Notes: a model not told the origin generated them from the letters alone. A DNA stretch of 36,991 nt from Holosporales bacterium (GCA_031267725.1 JAIRYO010000005.1:1-36991); one strand, 5' to 3'. Positions 19,351 through 31,715 are shown, numbered from the stretch's first letter. Numbers and translations: made by a program.

Positions 19351-19890
19351 TCAACTAGTGAATGGAAATCTGAGAGCTTTTAACAAAGCTAAAGCCAATT
19401 TATCATCCCTCGCTGTAGTGCAAACAGTTATATCAAATCCTCGGATTTTATCAATCTTATCATAATCAACTTCGGGAAAAACTATCTGTTCTTTAATTCC
19501 CATAGAAAAATTACCTCTTCCATCAAAACTCTTACTGGACAATCCTCTAAAATCCCTAACTTTAGGCAAAGCTATATAAATGAGTCTATCAACAAACTCA
19601 TACATCCTGCTTTTACGCAAAGTAACTTTAGCCCCCAAGCTTACTCCTTCTCTTAGTTTAAAGCCAGCAATTGATTTTTTTGCCTTCGTTACAACTGGCT
19701 TTTGTCCGGATATTGAAGCAAGTTCATCCACAATCCGCTGCATAATCTTACCATCATGAGCCGCCTCAGATGATGTGCAATTTAACACCACCTTATCTAA
19801 CTTAGGAAGCATAAGATCATTGGAGACTCCAATTTCCTTTTTCAGAAGATCTTTAACTTCAGAAAAATACCTATCTCTTGAATAACTCAT
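19351..19890 (-). CDS. rplE: 50S ribosomal protein L5
   Basis: LDKVVLNC...SGQKPVVTKAKKSIAGFKLREG...VRDFRGLSSKSFDGRGNFSMGIKEQIVFPEVDYDKID. Confidence 0.96.
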   Translation of the reverse strand: MSYSRDRYFSEVKDLLKKEIGVSNDLMLPKLDKVVLNCTSSEAAHDGKIMQRIVDELASISGQKPVVTKAKKSIAGFKLREGVSLGAKVTLRKSRMYEFVDRLIYIALPKVRDFRGLSSKSFDGRGNFSMGIKEQIVFPEVDYDKIDKIRGFDITVCTTARDDKLALALLKALRFPFTS

Positions 19891-19901
19891 AACATCATCC
19901 T

Positions 19902-20222
19902 CTAGCAAACAGCTCCAGACTTTTTGAAATAGCGAACCTTCTTTCCAGCATCATCTAGCTTGTAACCAATTTTAGCTGGTTTATCCGTTGACGGGTCTAT
20001 TAAAGATACATTAGAAATATCTATCTGCAGCTCCTTTCTAAAGGCCCCATCTGGATGGCGATAATCCGGTTTTGCATTTCTAGTCACTACATTTATTCCC
20101 TCAACTACTATCTTAGCGTTTTCGAGAACTACCTTTTTTACAGTGCCACGCTTACCTTTGTCCTTTCCAGTAACCACAACGACCATATCACCTCTCTTTA
20201 TCTTAAACTTAGGTTGCGTCAT
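19902..20222 (-). CDS. rplX: 50S ribosomal protein L24
   Basis: FKIKRGDMVVVVTGKDKGKRGTVKKVV (KOW motif). Confidence 0.96.
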   Translation of the reverse strand: MTQPKFKIKRGDMVVVVTGKDKGKRGTVKKVVLENAKIVVEGINVVTRNAKPDYRHPDGAFRKELQIDISNVSLIDPSTDKPAKIGYKLDDAGKKVRYFKKSGAVC

Positions 20223-20223
20223 A

Positions 20224-20592
20224 TCACAAAACCTCCGGTGCCAAAGAAATAATTTTCATATACCCAGCATTCCTCAACTCTCTAGTTACTGGACCAAATA
20301 TACGACTCCCCACGGGCTCTTTCTGTTTATCAATTAAAACAACCGCGTTATTATCAAAAGAAATTTGCGTCCCATCACTCCTTTTAACAGGTTGACTTGT
20401 TCTGACTATAACAGCTTTATAAATCTCCCCTTTTTTGACCTTCCCTCTCGGAACAGCATCTTTTATAGTAACAACTATAACATCTCCAACGCCTGCATAT
20501 CTCCTCTTGGACCCACCAAGAACTTTAATACACAAAACCACCTTAGCTCCAGAGTTATCTGCTACGGTCATACGAGATTCTGCTTGAATCAC
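20224..20592 (-). CDS. rplN: 50S ribosomal protein L14
   Basis: [43 protein letters not shown]; start inferred as GTG at 20592. Confidence 0.95.
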   Translation of the reverse strand: MIQAESRMTVADNSGAKVVLCIKVLGGSKRRYAGVGDVIVVTIKDAVPRGKVKKGEIYKAVIVRTSQPVKRSDGTQISFDNNAVVLIDKQKEPVGSRIFGPVTRELRNAGYMKIISLAPEVL

Positions 20593-20840
20593 AATCCACC
20601 TCCAGATTTCCATTTAGGTTCGACAATCCATTTTTTAGTTTTAGAAATTGGTCTAGATTCAATTATTTTTACAAAATCGCCAATCTTACGAGAATTAGAC
20701 TCATCGTGTGCAGCATATTTCTTATGTAACCGCACATATTTCCTATATATCGGATGCATGACGCGTTTCTCAACTCTCACAAGAACGGTCTTATCGCATT
20801 TATCACTAACAACAACCCCTTGTAACACTCTACGAGGCAT
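20589..20840 (-). CDS. rpsQ: 30S ribosomal protein S17
   Basis: [33 protein letters not shown]. Confidence 0.95.
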   Translation of the reverse strand: MPRRVLQGVVVSDKCDKTVLVRVEKRVMHPIYRKYVRLHKKYAAHDESNSRKIGDFVKIIESRPISKTKKWIVEPKWKSGGGL

Positions 20841-20843
20841 AAC

Positions 20844-21050
20844 TTACTTCCTCCTTACTTTTGTTTTTTTTAGCTGAGTTAAACGAGTCTTAACTCTGGC
20901 TATATCTTTTTTACACACACGAAAAGCAGATGTCTTTATGTTTTGCATCGTTTTAGAAAGAATCCTCAAATTCATGTGCTCCATCTTCAGCTCAGCGCAA
21001 AGAGCGCATAACTCCTTTGGATTTTTTTTTAATAAATCGATAAATTTCAT
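20844..21050 (-). CDS. rpmC: 50S ribosomal protein L29
   Basis: 68 aa between rplP and rpsQ; L29-like helical composition with NIKTSAFRVCKKDIARVKTRL. Confidence 0.9.
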   Translation of the reverse strand: MKFIDLLKKNPKELCALCAELKMEHMNLRILSKTMQNIKTSAFRVCKKDIARVKTRLTQLKKTKVRRK

Positions 21051-21060
21051 TTCTTATCCC

Positions 21061-21471
21061 TCATGCAATCCTCTTAACAAATTTAGTTTGAATAGGGAGT
21101 TTCGCCGAAGCAAGCTCAAACGCAGATCTTGCTACATCCTCAGGAATTCCATCAAGTTCAAACATAACTCGTCCAGGCCTAACTCTACAAGCCCAATACT
21201 CCGGAGCTCCCTTACCACTTCCCATACGAACCTCAGCTGGCTTTTTCGAAATCGGAAGATCAGGAAATATCCTTATCCAAACACGACCAGACCTCTTTAT
21301 ACAACGAGAAATAGCCCTTCTAGCAGACTCTATTTGTCTAGCAGTTATCCTTGCCGGTTCAACTGCTTTTAAACCAAAATTACCAAAATTCACCTCAACA
21401 CCAGCAGACGCAATGCCCTTTATCCTGCCTTTGAAAGCCTTTCTATATTTAGTCTTTTTTGGAAACAACAT
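21061..21471 (-). CDS. rplP: 50S ribosomal protein L16
   Basis: [19 protein letters not shown]...[40 protein letters not shown]. Confidence 0.97.
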   Translation of the reverse strand: MLFPKKTKYRKAFKGRIKGIASAGVEVNFGNFGLKAVEPARITARQIESARRAISRCIKRSGRVWIRIFPDLPISKKPAEVRMGSGKGAPEYWACRVRPGRVMFELDGIPEDVARSAFELASAKLPIQTKFVKRIA

Positions 21472-21489
21472 AACTATAAACCATAAAAA

Positions 21490-22146
21490 TCATAATCTCT
21501 TATCCCTAGAAAAGACATCTCCAACCTCATAATCACTTTTATATACCCAAACTTTTATCCCACAAGTTCCATACGTAGTTTTAGCAACTCCAATACTAAA
21601 ATCAACATCAGAGCGCAGAGTATGAAGAGGAACTCGCCCATCTCTATACCATTCCGTTCTTGCGATCTCCGCACCGTTCAATCTACCCGAAACATTAATT
21701 CTTATCCCGAGGGCTCCAAGCTTCATTGCAGACTGCATAGCTCTTTTCATTGCCCGCCTATAAGAAACACGTTTTTCAATTTGAGAAGCAATGCTCTCTG
21801 CTATTAAATAAGCATCCAATTCTGGTTTTTTTACCCCAGTAACATTAATAGCAAGGTTCATTCCAAGAATCTTTGTTAATTTCTTTTTTAATTTCTCAAG
21901 ATCCTCCCCCCCCTTTCCAATCAAAGCCCCTGGCCTTGAAGCATATATTTCGATAGAAACTTTCTTTGTCGGTCTCTCAACAACAACCCTTGCGATACCG
22001 GCCGATTTATAATTCTTTTGAATATAATCTCGAACCTGAATATCCTTAAATAATAAATCAGAGTATTCCTTCTCTGAAAACCATCTAGATTCCCAAGTTC
22101 TCAGTATACCTAATCTTAAACCAACTGGGTTTACCTTTTGCCCCAT
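21490..22146 (-). CDS. rpsC: 30S ribosomal protein S3
   Basis: [23 protein letters not shown]...[15 protein letters not shown]-type KH region; start at internal Met. Confidence 0.97.
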   Translation of the reverse strand: MGQKVNPVGLRLGILRTWESRWFSEKEYSDLLFKDIQVRDYIQKNYKSAGIARVVVERPTKKVSIEIYASRPGALIGKGGEDLEKLKKKLTKILGMNLAINVTGVKKPELDAYLIAESIASQIEKRVSYRRAMKRAMQSAMKLGALGIRINVSGRLNGAEIARTEWYRDGRVPLHTLRSDVDFSIGVAKTTYGTCGIKVWVYKSDYEVGDVFSRDKRL

Positions 22147-22147
22147 A

Positions 22148-22504
22148 TTATGCCTCAACTCTCTCTTCAACAACTATAGTAAGATGACTAAACGGTTTCA
22201 TAATCTTTCCCCCTCTTCCACGACCTCTCGGATGAAACCTCCGAAGTTTTATGCTATATCCAACATACGCCTCTTTAACAAACAAAGAACCAGGATTAAT
22301 ACCATTATTATTTTCTGCATTCGCAACTGCGGACAACAAAGTTTTTCTGACATCATCAGCAATTCGCCTTTTAGAATAAAGCAACACATCCAAAGCCTTT
22401 GCCGTCCTCATCCCCCTTATCATAGATACCACAACATTCAACTTTTGAGGACTTACTCTAATTTTTCGTAAAACCGCCCTTACCGAATTATTTTGCGCAA
22501 TCAT
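22148..22504 (-). CDS. rplV: 50S ribosomal protein L22
   Basis: [20 protein letters not shown]...[26 protein letters not shown]. Confidence 0.97.
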   Translation of the reverse strand: MIAQNNSVRAVLRKIRVSPQKLNVVVSMIRGMRTAKALDVLLYSKRRIADDVRKTLLSAVANAENNNGINPGSLFVKEAYVGYSIKLRRFHPRGRGRGGKIMKPFSHLTIVVEERVEA

Positions 22505-22776
22505 TTCTTCACCTTTTTATCGGCACCATGACCATAATAAGTGCGTGTAGGGGCAAACTCTCCAAATTTATGCCCGACCATATTTTCAGAAACAGAAACC
22601 GGAACAAATTTTTTTCCATTATGCACACCGAAAATCAACCCAACAAACTGTGGCAAAATAGTTGAACGTCTCGACCAAATCTTGATAACATCCGAACGAC
22701 CAGAGGCCTTCACAACCTCAGCTTTCTTCATCAGATAGCGATCAAAAAACGGTCCTTTCCAAATAGATCTTGACAC
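22501..22776 (-). CDS. rpsS: 30S ribosomal protein S19
   Basis: [20 protein letters not shown]...[32 protein letters not shown]. Confidence 0.97.
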   Translation of the reverse strand: MSRSIWKGPFFDRYLMKKAEVVKASGRSDVIKIWSRRSTILPQFVGLIFGVHNGKKFVPVSVSENMVGHKFGEFAPTRTYYGHGADKKVKK

Positions 22777-22788
22777 TTCAAATTCTCC

Positions 22789-23610
22789 TTACTTGCGTTT
22801 CGATATTATATACTGGTTCGTACGCTTATTTCTACGAGTTTTTTTACCTTTCGTAGAAATTCCCCATGGAGTAACCGGATGACGGCCTCCAGAACTCTTA
22901 CCTTCACCACCTCCATGCGGATGATCGATCGGATTCATAGCGACCCCTCTAACGCAAGGACGTTTTCCAAGCCACCTATTTCTACCGGCTTTACCATAAC
23001 TCCTATTTTGATGATCAGGATTAGATACAACTCCAACAGTCGCAATGCAAGCTCCACTCACCAATCGCCGCTCTCCAGACGGTAATCTTAAAATAACATA
23101 CACACCATCACGACCAACAATTTGAACTGAAGTTCCTGCAGAACGAGCTAACTGAGCTCCTTTTCCAACCTTTAACTCAACGTTATGAACAACTGTCCCA
23201 ACTGGTATATTTTTTAACAGCATTGAATTCCCTGGTTTAATATCAGCCTTTTCAGTAGCAACAATTGAATCACCAATTTTCAATTTTTGCGGAGCAATTA
23301 TATATTTGTGTTCTCCATCTGAATATTTCACAAGAGCGATAAAAGAACTCCTATTAGGATCGTATTCAATCCTTTCAACAACTGCATCAACATTCTTTTT
23401 ATCACGAATAAAATCCACAATTCTATAACGCTGCTTATGCCCCCCCCCTCTATTCCAAACGGTAATATGGCCATGACTATTTCTTCCAGCCCTATCCAAT
23501 TTATTTGTAGTCAGTTTTTTTAAAGGCCCCTTCTTCCAAAGCTCTGATCTATCAATACCAACGAGCTGCCTTTGGGAAGTCGTAACCGATTTATACCATT
23601 TCAATCCCAT
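22789..23610 (-). CDS. rplB: 50S ribosomal protein L2
   Basis: [26 protein letters not shown]...[34 protein letters not shown]. Confidence 0.97.
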   Translation of the reverse strand: MGLKWYKSVTTSQRQLVGIDRSELWKKGPLKKLTTNKLDRAGRNSHGHITVWNRGGGHKQRYRIVDFIRDKKNVDAVVERIEYDPNRSSFIALVKYSDGEHKYIIAPQKLKIGDSIVATEKADIKPGNSMLLKNIPVGTVVHNVELKVGKGAQLARSAGTSVQIVGRDGVYVILRLPSGERRLVSGACIATVGVVSNPDHQNRSYGKAGRNRWLGKRPCVRGVAMNPIDHPHGGGEGKSSGGRHPVTPWGISTKGKKTRRNKRTNQYIISKRK

Positions 23611-23614
23611 ATCA

Positions 23615-23926
23615 CTACGCTCCAACACCTAATTCAATCTTATCTCCAAATTTCAGCCTAACTATAGCCTTTTTGAAATCTCCTCTTTTACCGCGCCTTC
23701 CCTTAAATATTTTATTTTTTCCTTTGCTAACAATCGTATTAACAGAAACGACTTTAACTTCAAACACTCGTTCTACAGCTTCCTTTATTTCTGTTTTGTT
23801 AGAGGTTTTATCAACAACAAAAACGTAAGCATTAGCCTTTTCAAGAATCATCGTAGACTTCTCAGTCATAAGCGGATATCTAATAATATCATAATCTCTA
23901 AAAGTAGGTTTTATATCGTTTGTCAT
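23615..23926 (-). CDS. rplW: 50S ribosomal protein L23
   Basis: [41 protein letters not shown]. Confidence 0.96.
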   Translation of the reverse strand: MTNDIKPTFRDYDIIRYPLMTEKSTMILEKANAYVFVVDKTSNKTEIKEAVERVFEVKVVSVNTIVSKGKNKIFKGRRGKRGDFKKAIVRLKFGDKIELGVGA

Positions 23927-24549
23927 ACCAATAACCTACTTTCTAAACTTTTTATAGCATCAACAGAAACGATGATCTTTTCCTTTCTGACGATGTCATA
24001 AACATTCACACCAATCTGTGGGAGGAAATCATACCCCACAATATTTGACATTGCCGAAAGTACACTGCTATTAGAATCAACATCCACAAATAACATAGAG
24101 CCCTCACCTCCAAATCTCGCTAAAAAGTTTTTGGTTTTCACCCTTTCTGGAAAACTTAACGAATCAACAACTAACAAATTTCCATTCTTTGCTTTTTCTG
24201 AAAGCGCCATTCTTAACCCCAATTTACGAATTTTCTTTTGTAAAGAAAACCCATGATCTCTTAAAACTGGGCCAAAAATAATTCCTCCCCCCCTGAATTG
24301 TACCGCTTTCCTAGAACCATGCCTAGCACCCCCAGATCCTTTTTGACGAACAAACTTTCTCGTCGTTCCATGAACTTCGGATTTTCCTTTAACCGCATGA
24401 TTTCCACTTCTTCTCTTAGCCAACTGCCACAAAACAACTCTAGCCAATATATCTCTTCTTGGCAACACTCCAAAAACTGAATCGGAAAGCTCTAACTCGC
24501 CAGAGACTTTATTTTTATGATCTAATATTTCAAATTTCATATCTAACAC
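23923..24549 (-). CDS. rplD: 50S ribosomal protein L4
   Basis: KGKSEVHGTTRKFVRQKGSGGARHGSRKAVQFRGGGIIFGP; start may be 24540. Confidence 0.96.
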   Translation of the reverse strand: MLDMKFEILDHKNKVSGELELSDSVFGVLPRRDILARVVLWQLAKRRSGNHAVKGKSEVHGTTRKFVRQKGSGGARHGSRKAVQFRGGGIIFGPVLRDHGFSLQKKIRKLGLRMALSEKAKNGNLLVVDSLSFPERVKTKNFLARFGGEGSMLFVDVDSNSSVLSAMSNIVGYDFLPQIGVNVYDIVRKEKIIVSVDAIKSLESRLLV

Positions 24550-24552
24550 TAC

Positions 24553-25188
24553 CTAACACTTTTTTACCGCATCTCGAACATAAACCGTGCCACTCCTACT
24601 TCCTGGAACAGCACCACAGACAAAAATTACACCTTTTTCTTTATCAACTGAATGAACCCTCAAATTCAATATAGTCACTTTTGAATTCCCCATATGCCCC
24701 GCCATCCTCTTCCCCTTAAAAACACGCCCGGGAAGCGTCCTATTTCCAGTTGAACCATGACATCTATGAGTAATCGAAACACCATGGCTAGCTCTTAAAC
24801 CGCCGAAACCATGACGTTTCATACTCCCCGCAAATCCTTTACCATTCGTCACTCCACTCACATCAACTAACTGCCCCTCCTCAAAATGAGTGACATCAAA
24901 AACATCACCAACATTGTAGATTGAGGAATCACCAACTCTAAACTCTTTCAAAGTACCATAAAATTTAGATCCCAATTTTTTAAAATATCCCAACTGCGGT
25001 TTTTTAATACCTCTCTCTGCAGATTCTCCTACTCCAAACTGAACAGCAGTATATCCATCCTTTTCTTTTGATTTTAAAGACAGCACAACACACGGCCCCA
25101 CCTTCAAAACAGTAACCGGAACTTTTCGGCCATTATCTTCAAATAATTGAGTCATGCCAAGCTTTTTCGCGATCATTCCCACTCTCAT
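24553..25188 (-). CDS. rplC: 50S ribosomal protein L3
   Basis: MIAKKLGMTQLFEDNGRKVPVTVLKVGPC...KGKRMAGHMGNSKVT. Confidence 0.97.
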   Translation of the reverse strand: MRVGMIAKKLGMTQLFEDNGRKVPVTVLKVGPCVVLSLKSKEKDGYTAVQFGVGESAERGIKKPQLGYFKKLGSKFYGTLKEFRVGDSSIYNVGDVFDVTHFEEGQLVDVSGVTNGKGFAGSMKRHGFGGLRASHGVSITHRCHGSTGNRTLPGRVFKGKRMAGHMGNSKVTILNLRVHSVDKEKGVIFVCGAVPGSRSGTVYVRDAVKKC

Positions 25189-25199
25189 ACGTCCCCCTC

Positions 25200-25508
25200 T
25201 TATAACTTAATCTCAACGTCCACACCAGCCGCTAGGTCGAGTTTCATAAGCGCATCCACCGTTTGCGGTAACCAATCTCTAATATCAACCAACCTCCTGT
25301 GAGTTCTTATTTCGAATTGCTCTCTAGATTCTTTATCTATATGAGGAGAACGATTAACAGTAAACCTTTCTATACGCGTAGGAAGAGGGATAGGCCCCAC
25401 GACGCCAGCACCAGTTCTTTTAGCAGCATTAACTATTTCTCGCACTGACTGATCCAACAATCTGTGATCGTATGCTTTCAGCCTGATCCTAATACTACCA
25501 TTATCCAT
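25200..25508 (-). CDS. rpsJ: 30S ribosomal protein S10
   Basis: [68 protein letters not shown]. Confidence 0.98.
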   Translation of the reverse strand: MDNGSIRIRLKAYDHRLLDQSVREIVNAAKRTGAGVVGPIPLPTRIERFTVNRSPHIDKESREQFEIRTHRRLVDIRDWLPQTVDALMKLDLAAGVDVEIKL

Positions 25509-25535
25509 TATTAAAACATCCCTCTCTTATACACA

Positions 25536-26726
25536 TTACTTTATTATTTTGGAAACAACACCAGCTCCAACGGTTCTTCCACCTTCACGAATAGCAAATC
25601 TAAGATTTTCTTCCATAGCGATTGGAGAAATCAATTCAACTTTAATCTTAACATTATCTCCAGGCATAACCATCTCAACCCCACTTGGAAGAGTAACCGT
25701 TCCGGTTACATCTGTTGTTCTGAAGTAAAACTGTGGTCTATAGTTTGCGAAAAACGGAGTATGACGCCCCCCCTCTTCTTTTGTTAAAACATAGACCTCA
25801 GCTTCAAAATCTGTATGAGGAGTTATACTCCCAGGAGCTGCTAAAACCTGTCCTCTTTCAACTTCTTCTCTTTTAGTTCCACGAAGCAACGCTCCTATGT
25901 TATCACCAGCCTCCCCTTGATCAAGAAGTTTCCTAAACATTTCAACACCAGTAACAGTCGTTTTTTGAGTTGGTTTAAGTCCAACAATTTCAATCTCTTC
26001 TCCTACCTTAACGATTCCTCTTTCTACACGTCCCGTAACAACAGTTCCACGTCCAGAAATAGAAAACACATCTTCAATCGGAAGCAAAAAGGGCTTATCA
26101 ATAGCCCTTTGTGGCTGAGGAATGTATTCATCAATTGCATCCATCAGCTTCATTATGGATTCTTCACCAAGTGCTTTATCCCCATTTTCAAGAGCCGCTA
26201 AAGCAGATCCTCTAATAATCGGGATCTTATCTCCTGGAAAATTATAAGAATTTAGAAGATCTCTAACTTCCATTTCTACCAAATCTACCAGCTCAGCATC
26301 ATCAACTAAATCCATCTTATTAAGATAGATAACCAATGCAGGAACTCCAACTTGACGAGCAAGTAAGACATGTTCTCTAGTTTGTGGTTTCGGACCATCC
26401 GCAGCAGAAACAACTAGGATTGCCCCATCCATTTGAGCGGCACCTGTAATCATGTTCTTAACATAGTCTGCATGTCCCGGACAATCCACGTGAGCATAAT
26501 GCCTTTTATCCGTTTCATACTCAACATGCGCTGTAGAAATAGTAATACCTCTCGCTTTTTCTTCCGGAGCACCATCAATTTGATCATAGGCTCTAAATTC
26601 CGCTTTTCCCTGTTTTGATAAAACACTGGTAATAGCGGCCGTTAGCGTTGTCTTGCCATGGTCCACATGTCCGATTGTCCCAATATTACAATGAGGCTTT
26701 AATCTTTCAAACTTTCCTTTTGCCAT
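25536..26726 (-). CDS. tuf: Elongation factor Tu
   Basis: [57 protein letters not shown]; 396 aa. Confidence 0.98.
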   Translation of the reverse strand: MAKGKFERLKPHCNIGTIGHVDHGKTTLTAAITSVLSKQGKAEFRAYDQIDGAPEEKARGITISTAHVEYETDKRHYAHVDCPGHADYVKNMITGAAQMDGAILVVSAADGPKPQTREHVLLARQVGVPALVIYLNKMDLVDDAELVDLVEMEVRDLLNSYNFPGDKIPIIRGSALAALENGDKALGEESIMKLMDAIDEYIPQPQRAIDKPFLLPIEDVFSISGRGTVVTGRVERGIVKVGEEIEIVGLKPTQKTTVTGVEMFRKLLDQGEAGDNIGALLRGTKREEVERGQVLAAPGSITPHTDFEAEVYVLTKEEGGRHTPFFANYRPQFYFRTTDVTGTVTLPSGVEMVMPGDNVKIKVELISPIAMEENLRFAIREGGRTVGAGVVSKIIK

Positions 26727-26774
26727 TTTTTTTCTCCATTCTTTTGTACAAAACCCAACGACATGTTCGCCATT

Positions 26775-28847
26775 CTACGACATTTTTATTTTAATTTCAT
26801 CTGCTATTTGTTGTGGAACTTGATCATAATGATCAAAAACCATAGAAAATTGTGCTCTACCTTGACTCATAGAGCGCAGAACGTTAACATATCCAAACAT
26901 ATTTGCTAAAGGAACCATCGCCGAAACTTCTCGAGCATTTCCTCTTTGCTCCATTCCAGAAATTTGTCCCCTTCTACTATTTAAATCACCAATAATATCC
27001 CCAACATAGTCTTCAGGAGTTACAACATCAACCTTCATAATTGGTTCTAGTAGCTTTGGCGAGCATTTACCAATACCTTCTCTAAAAGCGGCTCTTGCCG
27101 CAATTTCGAATGCCAAAACACTTGAATCAACATCGTGGTATGCCCCATCAATCAAGGTTGCTTTAAAATCTATCATCGGAAATCCAGCAACAACCCCGGA
27201 TCCCATCGCAGATTGTAATCCCTTAACAACTCCAGGAATATACTCTTTAGGCACTACACCTCCAACAATTTTATTATCGAAAACAAACCCTTCTCCTCGT
27301 TCCAGCGGCTCGAATACTATCTTTATACGAGCAAATTGGCCAGCTCCCCCAGTTTGTTTTTTATGAGTATAATCGATCTCATTTCGTTTAGTAATAGTTT
27401 CTCTATAAGCAACTTGCGGAGCCCCAATCTTCGCATCAACCTTATATTCTCTTTTTAGTATATCAACCTTTATTTCAAGATGAAGTTCTCCCATCCCCTT
27501 CATAACAGTCTGTCCCGTTTCTTGATCTGAAGAAACCTTAAATGAAGGATCTTCAGATGCCATACGAGATAACGCCACTCCCATCTTTTCCTGATCAGCT
27601 TTTGTATTCGGCTCAATCGCGATTTCAATAACAGGATCAGGAAATTCCATTTTTTCCAAAATAACTGGCTTTGTCGAAGAGCAAAGAGTTTCTCCAGTAG
27701 TCGTATATTTCAAACCACAAATAGCAACAATATCACCGGCGGCAGCATATTTTATATCTTCTCTATTATTAGCATGCATCAAAAGCATACGCCCAATTCG
27801 CTCCGGCTTGTCTTTTGAAGAGTTTAACACAGATATGCCAGACTCTAATATCCCTGAATAAATTCTAAAAAAAGTAATGCTACCAACAAACGGATCCGTC
27901 ATAATCTTGAATGCTAAACCGGCAAACGGTTCTGAATCATCAGGTTTCCGAATAGTTGGAGCGCCATCTAGATTAGTGCAGTGGACATCTCCAATATCTA
28001 AAGGTGATGGTAAGTAATCAACAACCGCATCCAAAAGAGGCTGAACCCCCTTATTTTTAAAAGCCGTTCCACAAAGAACAGGAACAAACGCCCCTTTGAT
28101 TGTCCCTTTTCTAATACAAGATTTAATTAGGTCGATGCTTATTTCTTTCCCCTCAAAATAGGCTTCCATCGCGGCATCATCCACCTCAACAACTATATCG
28201 AGCATCTTCTGTCTATACTCTTCTGCTTGCCCTTTTAAATCTTCAGGAACGTCAACAATATCGTAATGTGCACCAGGATCGTCACTATGCCAAATATAAG
28301 CCTTCATTTCAACGATATCGACAATCCCTTTAAAACCAGATTCATTGCCGATCGGAAGAGTTAGAGGAACCGGTCTCGCACCGAGCCTATCAACAATCAT
28401 ATCGATACAACGGAAGAAATTTGCCCCCATTCTGTCAAGCTTATTAACAAAGCAAATTCTCGGCACTTTATATTTATCAGCTTGCCTCCAAACAGTTTCA
28501 GATTGCGGTTCAACTCCAGCAACTCCATCAAAAACCGTCACAGCTCCATCAAGTACCCTCAAACTCCTTTCAACTTCGATGGTAAAATCAACATGCCCAG
28601 GAGTATCAATTATATTAATTCTATGGTCCTTCCAAAAGCAAGTCGTTGCGGCAGATGTGATAGTAATGCCCCTTTCCTGCTCTTGCGCCATCCAATCCAT
28701 AGTAGCACCACCTTCATGAACTTCACCGATTTTATACGACTTTCCCGTATAATACAAAATTCTTTCTGTAGTCGTAGTTTTACCGGCGTCAATATGAGCC
28801 ATGATGCCTATGTTTCTATACCGATCGATTGGGGTAGTCCGTTTCAT
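26775..28847 (-). CDS. fusA: Elongation factor G
   Basis: [48 protein letters not shown]; 690 aa. Confidence 0.98.
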   Translation of the reverse strand: MKRTTPIDRYRNIGIMAHIDAGKTTTTERILYYTGKSYKIGEVHEGGATMDWMAQEQERGITITSAATTCFWKDHRINIIDTPGHVDFTIEVERSLRVLDGAVTVFDGVAGVEPQSETVWRQADKYKVPRICFVNKLDRMGANFFRCIDMIVDRLGARPVPLTLPIGNESGFKGIVDIVEMKAYIWHSDDPGAHYDIVDVPEDLKGQAEEYRQKMLDIVVEVDDAAMEAYFEGKEISIDLIKSCIRKGTIKGAFVPVLCGTAFKNKGVQPLLDAVVDYLPSPLDIGDVHCTNLDGAPTIRKPDDSEPFAGLAFKIMTDPFVGSITFFRIYSGILESGISVLNSSKDKPERIGRMLLMHANNREDIKYAAAGDIVAICGLKYTTTGETLCSSTKPVILEKMEFPDPVIEIAIEPNTKADQEKMGVALSRMASEDPSFKVSSDQETGQTVMKGMGELHLEIKVDILKREYKVDAKIGAPQVAYRETITKRNEIDYTHKKQTGGAGQFARIKIVFEPLERGEGFVFDNKIVGGVVPKEYIPGVVKGLQSAMGSGVVAGFPMIDFKATLIDGAYHDVDSSVLAFEIAARAAFREGIGKCSPKLLEPIMKVDVVTPEDYVGDIIGDLNSRRGQISGMEQRGNAREVSAMVPLANMFGYVNVLRSMSQGRAQFSMVFDHYDQVPQQIADEIKIKMS

Positions 28848-28865
28848 AATTCCTTCTTCTCTAAA

Positions 28866-29369
<504 letters not shown>

Positions 29370-29741
29370 TCATTTAGGCCTCTTAGCCCCATACTTAGAT
29401 CGAGCCTGTTTCCTATCCTTGACTCCTTGGGTGTCTAGAGTTCCTCTTATAATGTGATACCTAACACCAGGTAAATCTTTAACACGCCCCCCTCTAATCA
29501 TAACGACAGAGTGCTCCTGAAGATTATGCCCCTCTCCAGGGATATAACCCGTAACTTCATATCCGTTCGTTAAGCGAATACGAGCCACCTTTCTCATAGC
29601 TGAGTTAGGCTTTTTTGGAGTTGTTGTAAAAACACGAGAGCACACTCCCCGTTTTTGAGGGCAAGACTCCAGCGCAGGCACTTTATTCCTGTCAACTTTG
29701 GATTTTCTCGGAGATCTTATTAATTGGCTAATTGTAGGCAT
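29370..29741 (-). CDS. rpsL: 30S ribosomal protein S12
   Basis: [13 protein letters not shown]...[41 protein letters not shown]. Confidence 0.98.
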   Translation of the reverse strand: MPTISQLIRSPRKSKVDRNKVPALESCPQKRGVCSRVFTTTPKKPNSAMRKVARIRLTNGYEVTGYIPGEGHNLQEHSVVMIRGGRVKDLPGVRYHIIRGTLDTQGVKDRKQARSKYGAKRPK

Positions 29742-29803
29742 CGCTTCCTTCTAAAATTGGTAACTTATTTGTATTTTATAAAACCATACGAAACACGCCC
29801 AGT

Positions 29804-29832
29804 ATGCTACGACTTTTTGAAGCAAACGTCAA
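29804..29832 (-). promoter_or_regulatory. Candidate sigma70 promoter of the rpsL/str operon
   Basis: Minus strand TTGACG, 17-nt spacer, TAGCAT, about 60 nt upstream of rpsL. Confidence 0.5.
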
Positions 29833-29899
29833 TATTATCTTAAAATGTTTTATACGTTCATATAGTTTGAGAGGAAAGATGGGGAATTAGTTTTATCTA

Positions 29900-30156
29900 A
29901 TAACCATGACTCCCGTATAGCCCAGCTTGAATAGGCAGTAAACCATGCCCCAATGATTTTTGTATTTCTTTCTATAATGCTTGAGGCGTGATGTATAGCA
30001 ATCTCTGAATATTACTTAGAGGACTTGGTAATATATGTAAGGAGTGAAGAGAGTGCTTATATATATCCTGTCTAAAGCATTATAAAAAAAATACAAAAAT
30101 CATTGGGGCATGGTTTACGGTCTATTCAGGCTTGGCCGCGCTGGAGTCATGGTTAT
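29900..30156. repeat. Long inverted repeat, about 82-bp arms (29900-29982 / 30075-30156)
   Basis: Left ATAACCATGACTCC...GTAAACCATGCCCCAATGATTTTTGTATTT...TATAATGCTT; the right arm reverse complement is nearly the same, including a 30-nt identical block. Confidence 0.9.
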
Positions 30157-30259
30157 TCAATGATAATTTTAATACTTGACTCTATAGTATATAAACGGAG
30201 CATACAGTTCTCAATTACCATTACCTTACCTCACAGCTGTTTGAACTTGGACAATCCCT

Positions 30260-30359
30260 CCAGTTTTGTATAAGAAGCTAGAAAAAGCTTAGCGAAATCA
30301 CAATTCATACGTTTTAATCGATTCCGCTAGCCTTTTCCTAGCCTCTTATACAAAACTGG
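30260..30359. repeat. Inverted repeat, 40-bp arms, 20-nt loop
   Basis: CCAGTTTTGTATAAGAAGCTAGAAAAAGCTTAGCGAAATC versus right-arm reverse complement CCAGTTTTGTATAAGAGGCTAGGAAAAGGCTAGCGGAATC. Confidence 0.9.
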
Positions 30360-30467
30360 GGCTAGCTAGACTACGTTGTATAAACGTAAACACATGTTTT
30401 TTGATGTGATTTTTTAAATTTCGTATATCATACAATCTGTGCAGAGTATGGAGTGCGCGAGCTTGAT

Positions 30468-31706
30468 ATGGATCATTATGTTGTTTTAAGTCGAAAATAT
30501 AGGCCAAAGGATTTAAGTGATCTCGTGGGACAAGATCTTTTAGCGAAATCACTTCGTTCTTGTCTAGACACTAAAAGAGTTCCTCACGCATTTTTATTTT
30601 ATGGAATAAGAGGAGTTGGAAAAACGACAACGGCTCGTATTTTGGCGAAATGCTTGAGCTGCATTGGCCCTGATGGTTCTACCGATATAACATCTTCTCC
30701 GTGTGGTATTTGCCGATCGTGTATGGCTATGACTAATGATCAGCATATGGACATTATGGAGTTTGATGCGGCTAGTCGAACTGGAGTAGATGATATAAGA
30801 GAAATTGTCGATGCATCACAATACATGCCGGTTTCTGGACGATACAAAATATTTATAATCGATGAAGTTCATATGCTTTCTAAAAGCGCTTTTAACGCCC
30901 TTTTAAAAACACTCGAAGAACCACCAGGGCATGTAAAGTTTATTTTTGCGACAACTGAGGTTAACAAAATTCCGGATACAATTTTGTCCAGGTGTATGAA
31001 ATTTCAATTGAATCCGGTTTCAGGTGAAACGCTTTCTAATTACCTTATCTCAGTTGCTAAAAAGGAGAAGATTAACTTAGAAGAGGGGGCGGCTGATATG
31101 ATTTCAGAAGAATCTGAAGGTTCTGTCAGAGATGCTCTTTCAATCCTGGAACAGGCACGAATGCTTATCGATGAATTTCAAGCCGTGACTCAAGATATCA
31201 TCATAGACATGATTGGAGGGGTAAGGAGCAACGATATTGAAAAATTGCTAAAACTTATTCTTGATGCCCAGACAAGGGACGCTTTGAATAAATCGGAAGC
31301 TTTGATAAAAAATGGAGCAATTCCATTTATGGTTTTTAAAGAGTTACAGAACGCTATGTATAAGGTAATAACGGAAAAAGTTGAAAGGAATTCAATAGCT
31401 TATCCGTTATCGAATCTTTTATACCTTTGGCAAATCCTTTTAAAACAAACAGAAAGCATGAAAGATGCTTTTTATCCAGAATGTGTTCTGAATGCAGCGA
31501 TTATAATTTTATCGTACACTGCTTCATTTCCAGATATTGATAAGCTAATGCTGAAAGAAACAAGTTCAAAAAACCAACTTGTTCAAAAGGTAGGAGAGAT
31601 ACTGGGCGAAAAACCTATTTTAGAAACTATTTCAAAAAACGAAAATAAATTGATTGATACCGTATTAAAAAAGTTTCCAGGGGCAAACTTAACCGAAATT
31701 GAATAG
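30468..31706 (+). CDS. dnaX: DNA polymerase III subunit gamma/tau (compact)
   Basis: VVLSRKYRPKDLSDLVGQDLL, GIRGVGKTTTARILAKCLSC, Cys4 zinc module, IIDEVHMLSKSAFNALLKTLEEPP, TTEVNKIPDTILSRC. Confidence 0.95.
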   Translation: MDHYVVLSRKYRPKDLSDLVGQDLLAKSLRSCLDTKRVPHAFLFYGIRGVGKTTTARILAKCLSCIGPDGSTDITSSPCGICRSCMAMTNDQHMDIMEFDAASRTGVDDIREIVDASQYMPVSGRYKIFIIDEVHMLSKSAFNALLKTLEEPPGHVKFIFATTEVNKIPDTILSRCMKFQLNPVSGETLSNYLISVAKKEKINLEEGAADMISEESEGSVRDALSILEQARMLIDEFQAVTQDIIIDMIGGVRSNDIEKLLKLILDAQTRDALNKSEALIKNGAIPFMVFKELQNAMYKVITEKVERNSIAYPLSNLLYLWQILLKQTESMKDAFYPECVLNAAIIILSYTASFPDIDKLMLKETSSKNQLVQKVGEILGEKPILETISKNENKLIDTVLKKFPGANLTEIE

Positions 31707-31715
31707 CGTAGGAAT

